Shown: positions 1-8,326, counted from the first letter of the stretch. The stretch is DNA of 15,549 nucleotides from CAZLMW01 sp964560875 (GCA_964560875.1 CAZLMW010000161.1:1-15549), one strand, 5' to 3'. The notes: a model not told the origin generated them from the sequence alone. A program made the numbers and translations.

Positions 1-80
1 CTTCGGTTTCTTCGGCCAGCAGAGCGTCCTCCCGGATCCCCGTCTTCCCGTCTTCGCGGCGCCCGAGCGTCCGGTCGGCA

Positions 81-420
81 AGTGCCGCCACGGCTTCGGA
101 TTCGGAGACGGCTTCCGCGCCGGCCACCGTCACGGAAACGGAGCGCCTCGAGGCGCCAGCCGCGATGCTGCGACCCCAGGGCGACCAGCGGCGTCGCAGA
201 CGCCTCCAACCGGCTCCCCGTCTTGCCGGCGCGCGAGTGTCCCGTCGAGACAGGCCGCCACGGCTTCGGCTTCGGACCCGGCTTCCGCTCCGGCCACCGT
301 CACGGAAACGGCGCGCCTCGAGGCGCCAGCCGTGATGCTGCGACCCCAGGGCGACCAGCGGCGTCGCAGACGCCTCCAACCGGCTCCCCGTCTTGCCGGC
401 GCACGAGTGTCCCGTCGAGA
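81..420. repeat. 170-bp direct tandem repeat, two copies
   Basis: Bases 81-250 and 251-420 are two copies of one 170-bp unit, differing at only about ten positions by eye. The marker 'gccacggcttcgg' recurs exactly 170 bases apart, and the unit begins again at 421. A degenerate earlier copy of the unit's end can be traced at about 40-80. Because 170 is not a multiple of three, each copy shifts the frame. Long frames are open on both strands, but their translations are Arg/Gly/Pro- or Ala/Glu-rich and change frame from copy to copy. No gene is therefore called in 1-532. The array starts about 110 bases past the stop of the RND-TolC gene, so it lies downstream of that operon and could affect its 3' end. 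Confidence 0.85.
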
Positions 421-433
421 CAGGTCGCCACGG

Positions 434-478
434 CGGTGGCCGGAGCGGAAGCCGTTTCCGAACCCGAAGCCGTGGCGG
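434..478. repeat. Inverted copy of the start of the 170-bp unit
   Basis: This stretch is the reverse complement of bases 84-129, and also of 254-299, with about three or four mismatches over some 45 bases. The array therefore ends in an arm that could pair with either direct copy. Both orientations can encode a similar Ala/Glu/Val-rich peptide (AGAEAVSE-like): on the minus strand at 87-130 and on the plus strand here. A short local hairpin also exists at 427-440 (GCCAC, 5-base loop, GTGGC). The arrangement suggests a structured or inversion-derived element, but no function is shown. Confidence 0.75.
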
Positions 479-532
479 CGGCTGCTCACCGCGGATCAAG
501 CTCGATTCAAGGTCTGGCTTTCGCCCGGGCTA

Positions 533-3500
533 TTACATCGGCGCCAAGCCGACGGCTTCGCGCAGGTCGAGGATCGCCAGCGCGTGTTGGGTGCGTGATT
601 GAAGCAGGCTGATCTCGGCTTCGAGCACGCGGTCTTCGAGCGCGCGCACCTCGTATTCGGTTGCGGCCCCTGCGCTGGCCCCGGCGCGGGCATCTGCCAA
701 CGCGAGCTTGCTGACTTGCAGCGCCTTGACCGCGGCGTCCACGTCGTGACGCTGTTGGGCGATTCGGGCGTTGCATCCCCGCACCTGGGCTTCGATCCGC
801 GCGCGCGCCCTGGCGGCCTCGACGGTGACCTGGCGGACCTGTTCGCGCATCGCCTTGCGGTCGAGGCTCGACATGCCGCCGTCCCATAGCTGCTGGCTGA
901 GTTGCACCATCAGCATCGACGTGACGTTTGTGCCGGCGAAACCGGCGGCGTTGCTCCACTGGCTCTGACCGACAAGCGAAAGACGCGGCAGCCAACGCTT
1001 GAGGGTTTCGTCCACGCGCAGCTTGGCGAGTCGTTTTTGCTGGCCGAGCACGCGCATCTCGAGCCGACCTGTGCGCGCCTTGCTGACCAGCGCCTCGACG
1101 GTGCCGTCCGGACGGGTTGTCGTGAGGTTGCCGGTGACTTCGAAGCGGTGGGTCTCGCCGACCATCAGGCCCAAGGCGGCTACCGACGAGTCATAGGCCA
1201 GCAGCGCCCGTGCCACGCCTCGTTGCGCCTGGATGACCTGGATCTGCGCCATGCGTTCGCCCAGCCGCGTTCCGACACCGGCGGTCAAGCGTTTCTGGGT
1301 CGCTTCGAGCTCGCGCTTGGCGCTCGTCAAACGGGTCTTCACCACGGTGAGCGCATCGCGTTGGAGAACGGCTCCGGCGTAGGCCCGCGCGACGGCGTGG
1401 CGCAAGGCGTGGTGGGTGAGCTTGAGCTGGTCGCGGGCCATGTGGGCCGATGCCCGGGCGATCTTGAGGCCGTCGAAGGTGCGCGCGTCGTACACGCTCA
1501 TCTGCAGCCGGATGTTCGCGGCTAGCCCATGGCGTCGGTTGATCTGGACCGGCTCGATGACGGGCAGCGGCATGTTGTCGCGCGCCTGCTGTTGTCCCGC
1601 GATCTCCTGGTCGATGACCTTGGTGTCCTGGCCGTTGGCGGCCATCTGTTTCTTGACCGCGTTCAGGTCGGCGATGCGCGCGTCGAGCCCGCGTTGAGCT
1701 TGTGACCGCGTCTGCTCCGGGTCGGCGAACTGCAGCTCGATAACCGGGTCGTTGAGCGTGTACTGCCCGTTGGCGGAGACCTGCGGATGCAGCGCGCCCC
1801 ATGCCCGGTCGACGATGAGCGCGGCGGCGCGGGTGCGGCTGCGGGCGACTTGCAGGTCCGGGCCGCGTTTGTCGAGGCGCTTGAGCAACGCCGCGAGGTC
1901 GAGCTTGGGCGTGTTGGCCGGGTTGTCGTGCTTCTTGAGCGCCATGGCCGACTGCGCGCTCGCGGTTGAGGGCGACAACGTCACCGCGGCGAGCGTCCCG
2001 AGCCCGGCGAGGGAGATGCCGACGGTCAGCAAGATCGAGGCCAGGCCGGACAAGGGCCCGGTGCCACGGGTCGCGGCGAGCTCTTTTTCCAGGTCCACCG
2101 ATTCGCCGCCGCCCGTGACCCGCCGCGCAAACGAGCCGACGCGATCGAGGATGATGTACAGGGCGGGCACGGCTACGAGCGTCAGGACCGTCGCGAACAC
2201 CAGGCCGAAGATGACGGCGACGGCCATCGCGCCCCAGAATTCGCCGCTGGACCCGGCGCTGCGCACCGTGAGGTTGATGAAGTCGATGCTCCACCCCGCG
2301 GCCATCGGCACGAGCCCGAGCACGGTGGTCGTGGCGGTGAGGATGACCGGCCGAAAACGCGTGAGTCCGGCCCGCAAGACGGCTTCCCGGGCGCTGAGAC
2401 CCGCGCGACGCAGCTGCTCGATGTAGTCGATGAGCACGATCGCGTTGTTGACGACCACGCCCGCGAGGCTGATGACACCGAGGCCCGTCATGACCACGCC
2501 AAACGGTGTCCCGGTGATGACCAGCCCGCCGAATACGCCGATGAGAGACAGCACGACGGAGCTGAGGATGATGATCGGCGTCAGGATCGAGTTGAACTGC
2601 GTCACCAGGATCAAGAGGATGATGAACAGCCCCATCATCAGCGCCCGGCCGAGGAACGCCTGGGCCTTCTTCTGCTCCTCGTTTTCGCCGCCGAACGTCC
2701 ACGCGTAGCCCGGTGGCAGGGTCAAGTCGGCGTCAAGCTTCTTGGCGAGCGCCTTGCGGATCTTGTTGGCGTTGGCGCCGGTGGCGACGTCCGCTTCGAT
2801 CGTCACCACGCGGGTCGTATCGAAGTGTCGGATGGTGCCCGAACCCGAGGTGCGCACGACCTTGGCGAGTTGACTCAGGGGCACGAGCACGCCGTCTTTG
2901 CCCGGCACCCGAACGCCCGCGAGATCGCCCATCGCGTCCCGTCGACCCGGCGCGAATCGGACCACGATGTCCTGCTCATCGGTGCCGTCGCGAACCACGG
3001 AGCTCTCGTTTCCGTTGAACGCGTTGCGGATCGCCATGGCCACACCGCTGGTCGAGGCGCCGACCTCCTTGATGGCTTGCCGATCGACGACAATCTGCAG
3101 CTCGGGGCGCCCGGTGACGTAGTCGGTCTTGGGGTCGCGCACGCCGTCGGTCGCCATCGACTCGAGCATCCGCAACACGCGGGCCGATTGTTTGCCCAGC
3201 TCGCCGTAGTCGTCGCCGGACAGCCGCACGTTGATGGGCATGCCCGAGGGCGGTCCCTGCTTTTCCCGTTCAACCTCGAGGCGTGCGCCCGCGATGCCCG
3301 TGAACTGCTCGCGCATCTTCGCGATCGTGACCATCGTGTTTTCGGTGCGGTCGCCCTCGTCGCGGAAGTCGATGCTGACCCCGGAGACGTGCGAGTTGGC
3401 CGCGCCGCCGCCCATCTTGAAGCCGGCTGCCGATGCACCGGGGGTGGCCACGTAGTCCTTGATGTTGTCGAGGCCGCCCAGCACGCCTTCGACCTGCCGG

Positions 3501-5293
3501 ACAATGCGATCAGACGCGTCGAGATGCGTGCCGTTGGGCGCTTGGATCTTGACGCTGGCTCGCTTCGGCGTCGTCTCGGGGAAGAACTCGACACCATTGC
3601 CGCTGGCGCCAAAGGCCATCATCGAACCGACCAGCAACGCGCTGGCCATGACCATCACCCCGATGGGCCGCCACAGCTTGCCGTTCTTGGCGTCGATCGC
3701 GACCCGCAACACCCACGCGTAGCCTCGCACAAGCAAGCCGGGGTAGGCGTCTTCCCAGTTGTCCGACAGCACATCGGGGGTGCCTTCCGTCGATGGACGC
3801 GCCATGAACACAGCTGCGGTGACCGGGTTGATGATGAGGCCCACAACAAGCGACGAGACGAGCGTGATGATGACCACCATCGGCAGGTAGCCCATGAACT
3901 TGCCCATGATTCCGGGCCAAAAGAGCAGCGGACCGAACGCGGCGACGGTGGTCGCGGTCGATGCGATGACCGGCCAGGCGACCTCGGATGTGCCCGTGAA
4001 CGCGGCGACGACCCGCAACCGCTGAAACGTGGACGTGTCATCCCCCTCTTTGAGCGCTTCGCCGAGGTGGCGGTAGATGTTTTCGACGATGACGATGGCG
4101 TTATCGACAAGCATCCCGAGCGCCAGGATCAGCGAGAACAGCGTCACCATGTTGAGCGTGACCCCCATCGCGTCGAGCACGATGAAGGTGAGCAGCATCG
4201 ACAGCGGGACGGCGACCGACACAAGCGCCGCGTTGCGTGCCCCCATGAAGAAGAAGATGACGAGGATCACCAGCACCAGCCCCGTGATGATGTTGTTGAC
4301 CAGGTCGTCGACCATGTCGCGGATGACGACGCTCTGGTCGTTGAGCAGCTTGAGGTCGGTGCCGGTCGGGGCCTTCTTCTCGTAGGCGTCCACCGTCTCC
4401 TTCACGCGGTCGACCACCTCGATGATGTTGGCGCCGGTGCGCTTGGTGATTTGCAGCGAGACGCAGGTGGTGCCGTTGATGCGCGCGTAGCTTGTCGGCT
4501 TGACGAAAGCGCGCTCGATGCGGGCGACGTCGGTGAGCCGCACGGGGCGCCCGCCGGGGGCCTTGACGATGACCTGGGCGAGGTCGGATTCGGTGCGGAA
4601 GTCGGCCGGGGTGCGCAGCAGATACGAGCTGTGTTGCGCGTCGACGATGCCGCCGGGCAGGTTGATATTCTCGGACTGAATGGCCCGCACGACGTCGCTC
4701 AGGCTGATCCCGCTGGCGACGGCGGCTTCGGGGTCGATCGAGATGCGGAACTGCTGCTCGAGCCCGCCGGAGAGGTTGGCCGCAAGCACCCCGGGCAGCG
4801 CTTCGACGTCTTCTTGCAGGTCCTCGGCGAAGCGCTTGAGGCGCTCGAGGGAGTAGTCGCCGCTGACGTTGACGATGATGATCGGGAAGTCCGAAAACGA
4901 GACCTCGCGGACGTCGGGGTCCTTGATGTCGGCGGGCAGCTTTGGCCGCACACGCGAGACGCGATCGCGCACCGATTGCAGCGACTCGTCGATGTTGGCT
5001 TCGGGCGCGAATTCGATGGTGACAACGGCCGCACCTTCGTACGCGGCGCCCATCATCTTGTTGACGTCCTTGAGGTCTTTGAGCTCCTTTTCAACCGGCG
5101 TGAGGATGAGCTGTTCGACGTCGACGGGGGACGCGCCCGGGTAGGGGATCGAAACCACCACCACGGGAATCTGGATGTCCGGAGTCATCTCGCGCGGCAT
5201 CGCGGTGAACGCGACAAGTCCGGCCAGCACGAGGTTGGCCATGAGCACGAAGACGGCGGTGCGAAAGCGGATGGCATAGCGGGTGATGACCAT
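533..5293 (-). CDS. RND efflux permease fused to TolC-family outer-membrane factor
   Basis: Predicted 1586-residue fusion that would export substrates across both membranes by proton antiport. Residues 1-1060 are a full AcrB/SwrC-type RND permease: TM1 at about 10-30, first periplasmic loop (PREMTPDIQIP, 33-43), TM2-6 in 333-500, TM7 at 543-562, second loop 563-880, and TM8-12 in 884-1050. The TM4 motif GMLVDNAIVIVEN (393-405) keeps one relay Asp (D397). TM10 reads VVNNAIVLIDYI. Residues about 1082-1105 form a further hydrophobic segment followed by ASAQSA (1111-1116), like a signal peptide with an AxA site. Residues about 1125-1586 are a TolC/OEP-type coiled-coil protein of normal mature length with two repeats. 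The ATG at 5293 is preferred over a TTG at 5326 because CGGAG lies 7 bases upstream of it. The adaptor gene lies 84 bases upstream. Substrate is unknown. Confidence 0.93.
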   Translation of the reverse strand: MVITRYAIRFRTAVFVLMANLVLAGLVAFTAMPREMTPDIQIPVVVVSIPYPGASPVDVEQLILTPVEKELKDLKDVNKMMGAAYEGAAVVTIEFAPEANIDESLQSVRDRVSRVRPKLPADIKDPDVREVSFSDFPIIIVNVSGDYSLERLKRFAEDLQEDVEALPGVLAANLSGGLEQQFRISIDPEAAVASGISLSDVVRAIQSENINLPGGIVDAQHSSYLLRTPADFRTESDLAQVIVKAPGGRPVRLTDVARIERAFVKPTSYARINGTTCVSLQITKRTGANIIEVVDRVKETVDAYEKKAPTGTDLKLLNDQSVVIRDMVDDLVNNIITGLVLVILVIFFFMGARNAALVSVAVPLSMLLTFIVLDAMGVTLNMVTLFSLILALGMLVDNAIVIVENIYRHLGEALKEGDDTSTFQRLRVVAAFTGTSEVAWPVIASTATTVAAFGPLLFWPGIMGKFMGYLPMVVIITLVSSLVVGLIINPVTAAVFMARPSTEGTPDVLSDNWEDAYPGLLVRGYAWVLRVAIDAKNGKLWRPIGVMVMASALLVGSMMAFGASGNGVEFFPETTPKRASVKIQAPNGTHLDASDRIVRQVEGVLGGLDNIKDYVATPGASAAGFKMGGGAANSHVSGVSIDFRDEGDRTENTMVTIAKMREQFTGIAGARLEVEREKQGPPSGMPINVRLSGDDYGELGKQSARVLRMLESMATDGVRDPKTDYVTGRPELQIVVDRQAIKEVGASTSGVAMAIRNAFNGNESSVVRDGTDEQDIVVRFAPGRRDAMGDLAGVRVPGKDGVLVPLSQLAKVVRTSGSGTIRHFDTTRVVTIEADVATGANANKIRKALAKKLDADLTLPPGYAWTFGGENEEQKKAQAFLGRALMMGLFIILLILVTQFNSILTPIIILSSVVLSLIGVFGGLVITGTPFGVVMTGLGVISLAGVVVNNAIVLIDYIEQLRRAGLSAREAVLRAGLTRFRPVILTATTTVLGLVPMAAGWSIDFINLTVRSAGSSGEFWGAMAVAVIFGLVFATVLTLVAVPALYIILDRVGSFARRVTGGGESVDLEKELAATRGTGPLSGLASILLTVGISLAGLGTLAAVTLSPSTASAQSAMALKKHDNPANTPKLDLAALLKRLDKRGPDLQVARSRTRAAALIVDRAWGALHPQVSANGQYTLNDPVIELQFADPEQTRSQAQRGLDARIADLNAVKKQMAANGQDTKVIDQEIAGQQQARDNMPLPVIEPVQINRRHGLAANIRLQMSVYDARTFDGLKIARASAHMARDQLKLTHHALRHAVARAYAGAVLQRDALTVVKTRLTSAKRELEATQKRLTAGVGTRLGERMAQIQVIQAQRGVARALLAYDSSVAALGLMVGETHRFEVTGNLTTTRPDGTVEALVSKARTGRLEMRVLGQQKRLAKLRVDETLKRWLPRLSLVGQSQWSNAAGFAGTNVTSMLMVQLSQQLWDGGMSSLDRKAMREQVRQVTVEAARARARIEAQVRGCNARIAQQRHDVDAAVKALQVSKLALADARAGASAGAATEYEVRALEDRVLEAEISLLQSRTQHALAILDLREAVGLAPM

Positions 5294-5300
5294 GGCGTTG

Positions 5301-5305
5301 CTCCG
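5301..5305 (-). promoter_or_regulatory. Ribosome binding site of the RND-TolC gene
   Basis: CGGAG on the minus strand sits 7 bases before the ATG at 5293. It decides against the longer TTG start at 5326, which would only add an unrelated 11-residue leader ahead of the first transmembrane helix. Confidence 0.6.
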
Positions 5306-5377
5306 TAAAGCGGCGTTGGGGCGCAAGCTGTGGGTGTCGGCAAGCGGGGCTGCGCGGTGTTTGCCTGAGAGTGCGGG

Positions 5378-6664
5378 TCAGTTGACGAGGGCGACCGGCT
5401 TGGTGTCCTTCTTGGACTTGGCGGGTTTGCCGTCGGTTGGCTTGCGGGCGTTGGCCAGGTCGGGCGCTTGAACGGCGCTCGGTTTCTTCTTTGCGGGCGC
5501 CAGCTTCGGCTCGACGACGCGGATCCTGTCTCCGTGAACCACGCGGCGTTGGCCGACCACGATCAGCTTCTCGCCGCCGCGCAGTCCTTGGGTGATGACG
5601 ACCCGATCGCCCTGCGTGGCGGCGGACACGACGACCCGCCGCTGGGCTTTTCCGTCCTTTGCGAGGAAGACGACGGTGGTGACGGCGCTCAGCGTCGCGG
5701 TCGGTTCATCGACGAGGGCGTCCACCGGCACCACGACCTGGTCGGGCAGCTTCTCGAGCACCAGCGCGGCGCGCGCCATCATCCCGGCGCGTAGCTTGCC
5801 GCCCGTCTTGCCGACGGTGTTGTCGACAGTGACCTCGACGGGAAACGTCCGCGTCTTGGTGTGGGCCTGGCGCGGCACGCGGGTCACGCTGCCGGTCAGC
5901 TGGCGGTCGCCCAACGACGCGACGGTCAAGTCCACGGGCGCGCCGACCATCACCGAGCCGATATCGCGCTCGGGCACGTCGAGCACCAGCTTCATCTTGT
6001 CGAACTGGCCGACGACGAACAGCGGCGCGCCGGGGCCGACGATCTCGCCCAGCTCGGCGCTGCGCTTCATGACCACGCCGCTGACGGGCGATTCGACCCG
6101 CAGCTTGAGCATCGACGCGACGGCGACCTTGCGCCCCGCGGCAGCGACTTTCCGGGCGGCCTGCGCCTGCTTGAGCGCCATCCGGGCCTGGTCGATGCGG
6201 GCGCGGTCGATGACCTTGGCAGCGAACAGCTTCTCGGACCTGCGGGCCGTGTTCAGGGCCATCGCGACAGCGGCGTCGGCTTGTGAAATCGCTGCGTCTG
6301 CCTGCGCCAGCTGCGCGCGCGCCATCGTGTCGTCGAGCCGCAAGAGCAGGTCGCCCTTCTTGACCGTGGAGCCGGCCTCGCCAAAGAGCTCCAACAGGCG
6401 CCCGGGCACCTCGACACCCACGCGAACGGTACGCGTCGGCGTGAACTTGCCGGGGACCTGCAGTGTCCGTGCAAATGGCGCGCGCGAAACCGTCTGCACC
6501 TCGACAGCCGTGGCATGTTTGCCATCGCCCGCAGCCGCTTTTTTATCGCCAGCCTGGGCCCCAGCAGGGTCCTTGGCGCCATCGCCGTCCGCTGGTTTGT
6601 TGCAACCGAAGACGCCGAGGGCGAGCCCGAGCATCAGCACCGGTGCGATCATGCTGTTGTTCAT
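5378..6664 (-). CDS. RND membrane fusion (periplasmic adaptor) lipoprotein
   Basis: HlyD/AcrA-type adaptor of 428 residues, expected to bridge the RND permease and the outer-membrane channel. Residues 1-20 form a signal peptide ending VFG-C21, a slightly unusual lipobox, so the mature protein is probably lipid-anchored at C21. Order of parts: first beta-barrel/lipoyl half (about 65-112, VPGRLLELFGEAGSTVKKGD), alpha-hairpin of Ala/Gln/Arg-rich heptads (113-185), second lipoyl half (ESPVSGVVMKR, 191-201), beta-barrel (about 222-303) and membrane-proximal domain (to about 385). A Lys/Pro/Ala-rich tail (388-428) extends beyond the usual end and may be disordered or bind peptidoglycan. AAGGAG lies 8 bases before the start, inside the end of tetR. 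The start overlaps the tetR stop as ATGA, implying coupled translation. Confidence 0.93.
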   Translation of the reverse strand: MNNSMIAPVLMLGLALGVFGCNKPADGDGAKDPAGAQAGDKKAAAGDGKHATAVEVQTVSRAPFARTLQVPGKFTPTRTVRVGVEVPGRLLELFGEAGSTVKKGDLLLRLDDTMARAQLAQADAAISQADAAVAMALNTARRSEKLFAAKVIDRARIDQARMALKQAQAARKVAAAGRKVAVASMLKLRVESPVSGVVMKRSAELGEIVGPGAPLFVVGQFDKMKLVLDVPERDIGSVMVGAPVDLTVASLGDRQLTGSVTRVPRQAHTKTRTFPVEVTVDNTVGKTGGKLRAGMMARAALVLEKLPDQVVVPVDALVDEPTATLSAVTTVVFLAKDGKAQRRVVVSAATQGDRVVITQGLRGGEKLIVVGQRRVVHGDRIRVVEPKLAPAKKKPSAVQAPDLANARKPTDGKPAKSKKDTKPVALVN

Positions 6665-7335
6665 CGTGTCATCTCCTTGGCCGTCGCAATGTCCGAGCTG
6701 GCGAGACCGAGCGCCTGGTGGACGAGTCGCCGCGCGAGTACGTCGCTGGTCTCATCGAAGTCGAAGTGCAGCCGCAGCATCGACAAGCGGGTGAAAGCAC
6801 CGATGAGCAGCCAAACCGTCGCTTCGGCGTCAACGTCGAGCGCGGCGTCTTCCGCAGCCGCCGCCACGTAGCTCACCAAGGCCGCCTCGGCCTGCTTGGG
6901 GTGAGGCATCCCGCTCATGAACCGGGTCGGCACGGTCGGAAAGCGCGACAGCAGCTTGATCAGCCACCGCTGTTGGGCGCCGACTTCGAAAAACGCCGTG
7001 AACAGCCCGGTCAGGCCCGCGACGCTCGGTTGAGTCTGCGCCAGGTGCCAGCTGCACATCGCCGAAAAGCCGCTCTCGATCTGCGCCAACACCGCCTCGA
7101 CCACCCCGTCGCGGTTGCCGAAGTGGTAGTAGAGCGTCGGCTTGGAAACACCGGACGCCTCACAGATCTCCCGCACACTGGGCGCGTCGAAGCCCCGCTC
7201 CGAGAAAAGCTGCGCCGCCTCGTGAAGAATCCGAGCGCGCGTATCCGTGACGCAGTCGAACGGACCCACCGGCGGCGCGATGGACGGCGCGGCACCGCCG
7301 CCCGGAGGCGACGGAGAAAGCTGTTGTTCAGTCAT
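6661..7335 (-). CDS. TetR/AcrR-family repressor of the efflux operon
   Basis: Regulator of 224 residues. A flexible Pro/Gly-rich N-terminus (1-25) precedes the TetR helix-turn-helix at about 32-79, with the family hallmarks ILHEAAQLFSERGF, VREICEASGVSKPTLYYHF and N74-R75-D76. The C-terminal part (85-224) is a variable helical ligand and dimer domain. The frame stays open far upstream to 7707, but the family domain begins just after the ATG at 7335 and the upstream residues look non-coding, so 7335 is chosen; its ribosome site is weak. It is first in the operon, overlaps the adaptor gene by four bases, and has an operator-like dyad over its promoter. It most likely represses its own operon until the pump's substrate binds. 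The inducer cannot be read from sequence. Confidence 0.93.
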   Translation of the reverse strand: MTEQQLSPSPPGGGAAPSIAPPVGPFDCVTDTRARILHEAAQLFSERGFDAPSVREICEASGVSKPTLYYHFGNRDGVVEAVLAQIESGFSAMCSWHLAQTQPSVAGLTGLFTAFFEVGAQQRWLIKLLSRFPTVPTRFMSGMPHPKQAEAALVSYVAAAAEDAALDVDAEATVWLLIGAFTRLSMLRLHFDFDETSDVLARRLVHQALGLASSDIATAKEMTR

Positions 7336-7425
7336 GGTCGTACCGTCTGCCGGTCCCAGGACGGGGCCGGCGCTGAGAAGTCGGAGGCCAGGACGAGCGA
7401 CAGAAGTCCGTCGGCGGCCTGTACC

Positions 7426-7437
7426 TACCGTTCGGTA
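7426..7437. promoter_or_regulatory. Putative TetR operator dyad
   Basis: TACCG-TT-CGGTA is a perfect inverted repeat with a two-base spacer. It overlaps the -10 hexamer and predicted start of the tetR promoter. Short dyads of this form are usual sites for TetR/AcrR repressors, and the position would block RNA polymerase. Binding is inferred, not shown. Confidence 0.5.
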
Positions 7438-7464
7438 TATAAGCACGTCCTGCGCGCGGCGCAA
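7436..7464 (-). promoter_or_regulatory. Predicted promoter of the tetR-adaptor-RND operon
   Basis: On the minus strand, TTGCGC (7459-7464) and TATATA (7436-7441) are separated by 17 bases, a sigma70-like arrangement with a weak -35 and a moderate -10. Transcription would start near 7429, leaving a leader of about 95 bases before the tetR ATG. This is the only AT-rich patch in the neighbourhood. Prediction by eye only. Confidence 0.45.
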
Positions 7465-7573
7465 GATGAAAAATGCATCGATGTGTTCCTGTTCGCACGC
7501 GGCCGGCACAGGTGACTTGCCAGCCGCCACACCGACACAGCTGTTGGATCGCGCGATCGGCAATCGGCACCAT

Positions 7574-8326
7574 GTGCATGTGCATCCAATCCTCGCTCGA
7601 TCGTCGTCCCGGCAACGCCGCGGGCGCCTTCGGCTAGCGGCAAACGCAATCGGCGGGATCGCGGCGCTTTTCTGCGCGGGTTGCTTGATGCCCTTGATGC
7701 CTCCCACACATCCGCTTCGGGTCGATGAAAACGCGTTCTACGTCTCGATGGGGTCGGGGATCGGCATGGCCACAGGGGACATGGCCAACTGCATCCAGGC
7801 GTGCGAGATCACGTCGCCGTCCGGTGCCGAGTTGGGATTCGTTGGGGAATTCGCTGGCGGGATCACGACGAAATTGACCGACCACGTCGGAGTGGTCGCG
7901 GGTTTATCGCTCGCAATCGCGGGTAACCAGCGGGCACTGGACGACCGAGAACTCGGCACCGCCAATGTGGTGATGACCCTACAGACCCCGACGCTCGCGC
8001 TTGGCGTCGGTTCGGAAGTCGGCCGGGTCATGTATGCAGCCAAAGGGTCAGCCCATGTGACGTTTTCCAAGGGTCACGGCATCGGCCTCTGGGGGCGATA
8101 CTGGCGGCCATGGGAGCCGTCACTGCCGCCGCAAACAGTCGACGGAATCCCACTTGGCGGTCGGGTCGATGCGCTCGACGTCGGCGTGCGCTACGAAATC
8201 GACAACTGGGCGGTCGGCTACACGTTCGGCAGACAGATCCGTGGTCTCACCGACCGAGGATGGTCCGGCTTCGTTGAGAATGAGCACGTTCTCAGCGTGG
8301 GCTACACTCTCATGTTCCCATGGTGA
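7574..8326 (+). CDS. Predicted outer-membrane beta-barrel-like protein
   Basis: No specific family recognised. From the GTG at 7574 the product has 250 residues: a basic n-region (SSRQRRGRLR), a hydrophobic stretch (about 22-36) and ALFCAGC, which resembles a lipobox although -3 is Cys rather than Leu. The rest alternates polar and hydrophobic/aromatic residues, with several likely amphipathic strands (for example VDALDVGVRYEI, NWAVGYTFGRQI) and the ending HVLSVGYTLMFPW. A terminal aromatic after a beta strand is typical of barrels folded by the BAM machinery. The frame is open upstream with ATGs at 7466 and 7481, but those starts lie by the tetR promoter and would place the signal region about 55-60 residues into the protein. 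The true start is uncertain. It is divergent from the efflux operon. Confidence 0.6.
   Translation: MHVHPILARSSSRQRRGRLRLAANAIGGIAALFCAGCLMPLMPPTHPLRVDENAFYVSMGSGIGMATGDMANCIQACEITSPSGAELGFVGEFAGGITTKLTDHVGVVAGLSLAIAGNQRALDDRELGTANVVMTLQTPTLALGVGSEVGRVMYAAKGSAHVTFSKGHGIGLWGRYWRPWEPSLPPQTVDGIPLGGRVDALDVGVRYEIDNWAVGYTFGRQIRGLTDRGWSGFVENEHVLSVGYTLMFPW

Noticed and set aside
427..440. Short GC hairpin as a terminator for the efflux operon
   Set aside because: The stem is only five pairs and no T-run follows on the minus strand, so an intrinsic terminator cannot be supported.
82..612. Plus-strand frame of 176 codons (and a minus-strand frame at 130-489) in the left repeat region
   Set aside because: The frames shift between 170-bp copies, the products are low-complexity, and both strands are equally open. 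No start with a ribosome site was seen.
2825..5308. Open plus-strand frame of 827 codons across the permease region
   Set aside because: It is the exact antisense of the RND domain, with His/Asp/Arg-rich low-complexity content caused by GC-biased codons. The minus-strand translation has unmistakable RND motifs.
6463..7515. Plus-strand frame of 350 codons over the adaptor start and tetR
   Set aside because: It lies opposite two clear genes, has no family features and is Arg/His/Gln-rich as expected for antisense of a GC-rich gene.
7336..7707. N-terminal extension of tetR to a start at 7707
   Set aside because: The extra 124 residues contain no family sequence, would run through the promoter and operator, and overlap the divergent gene's signal region.
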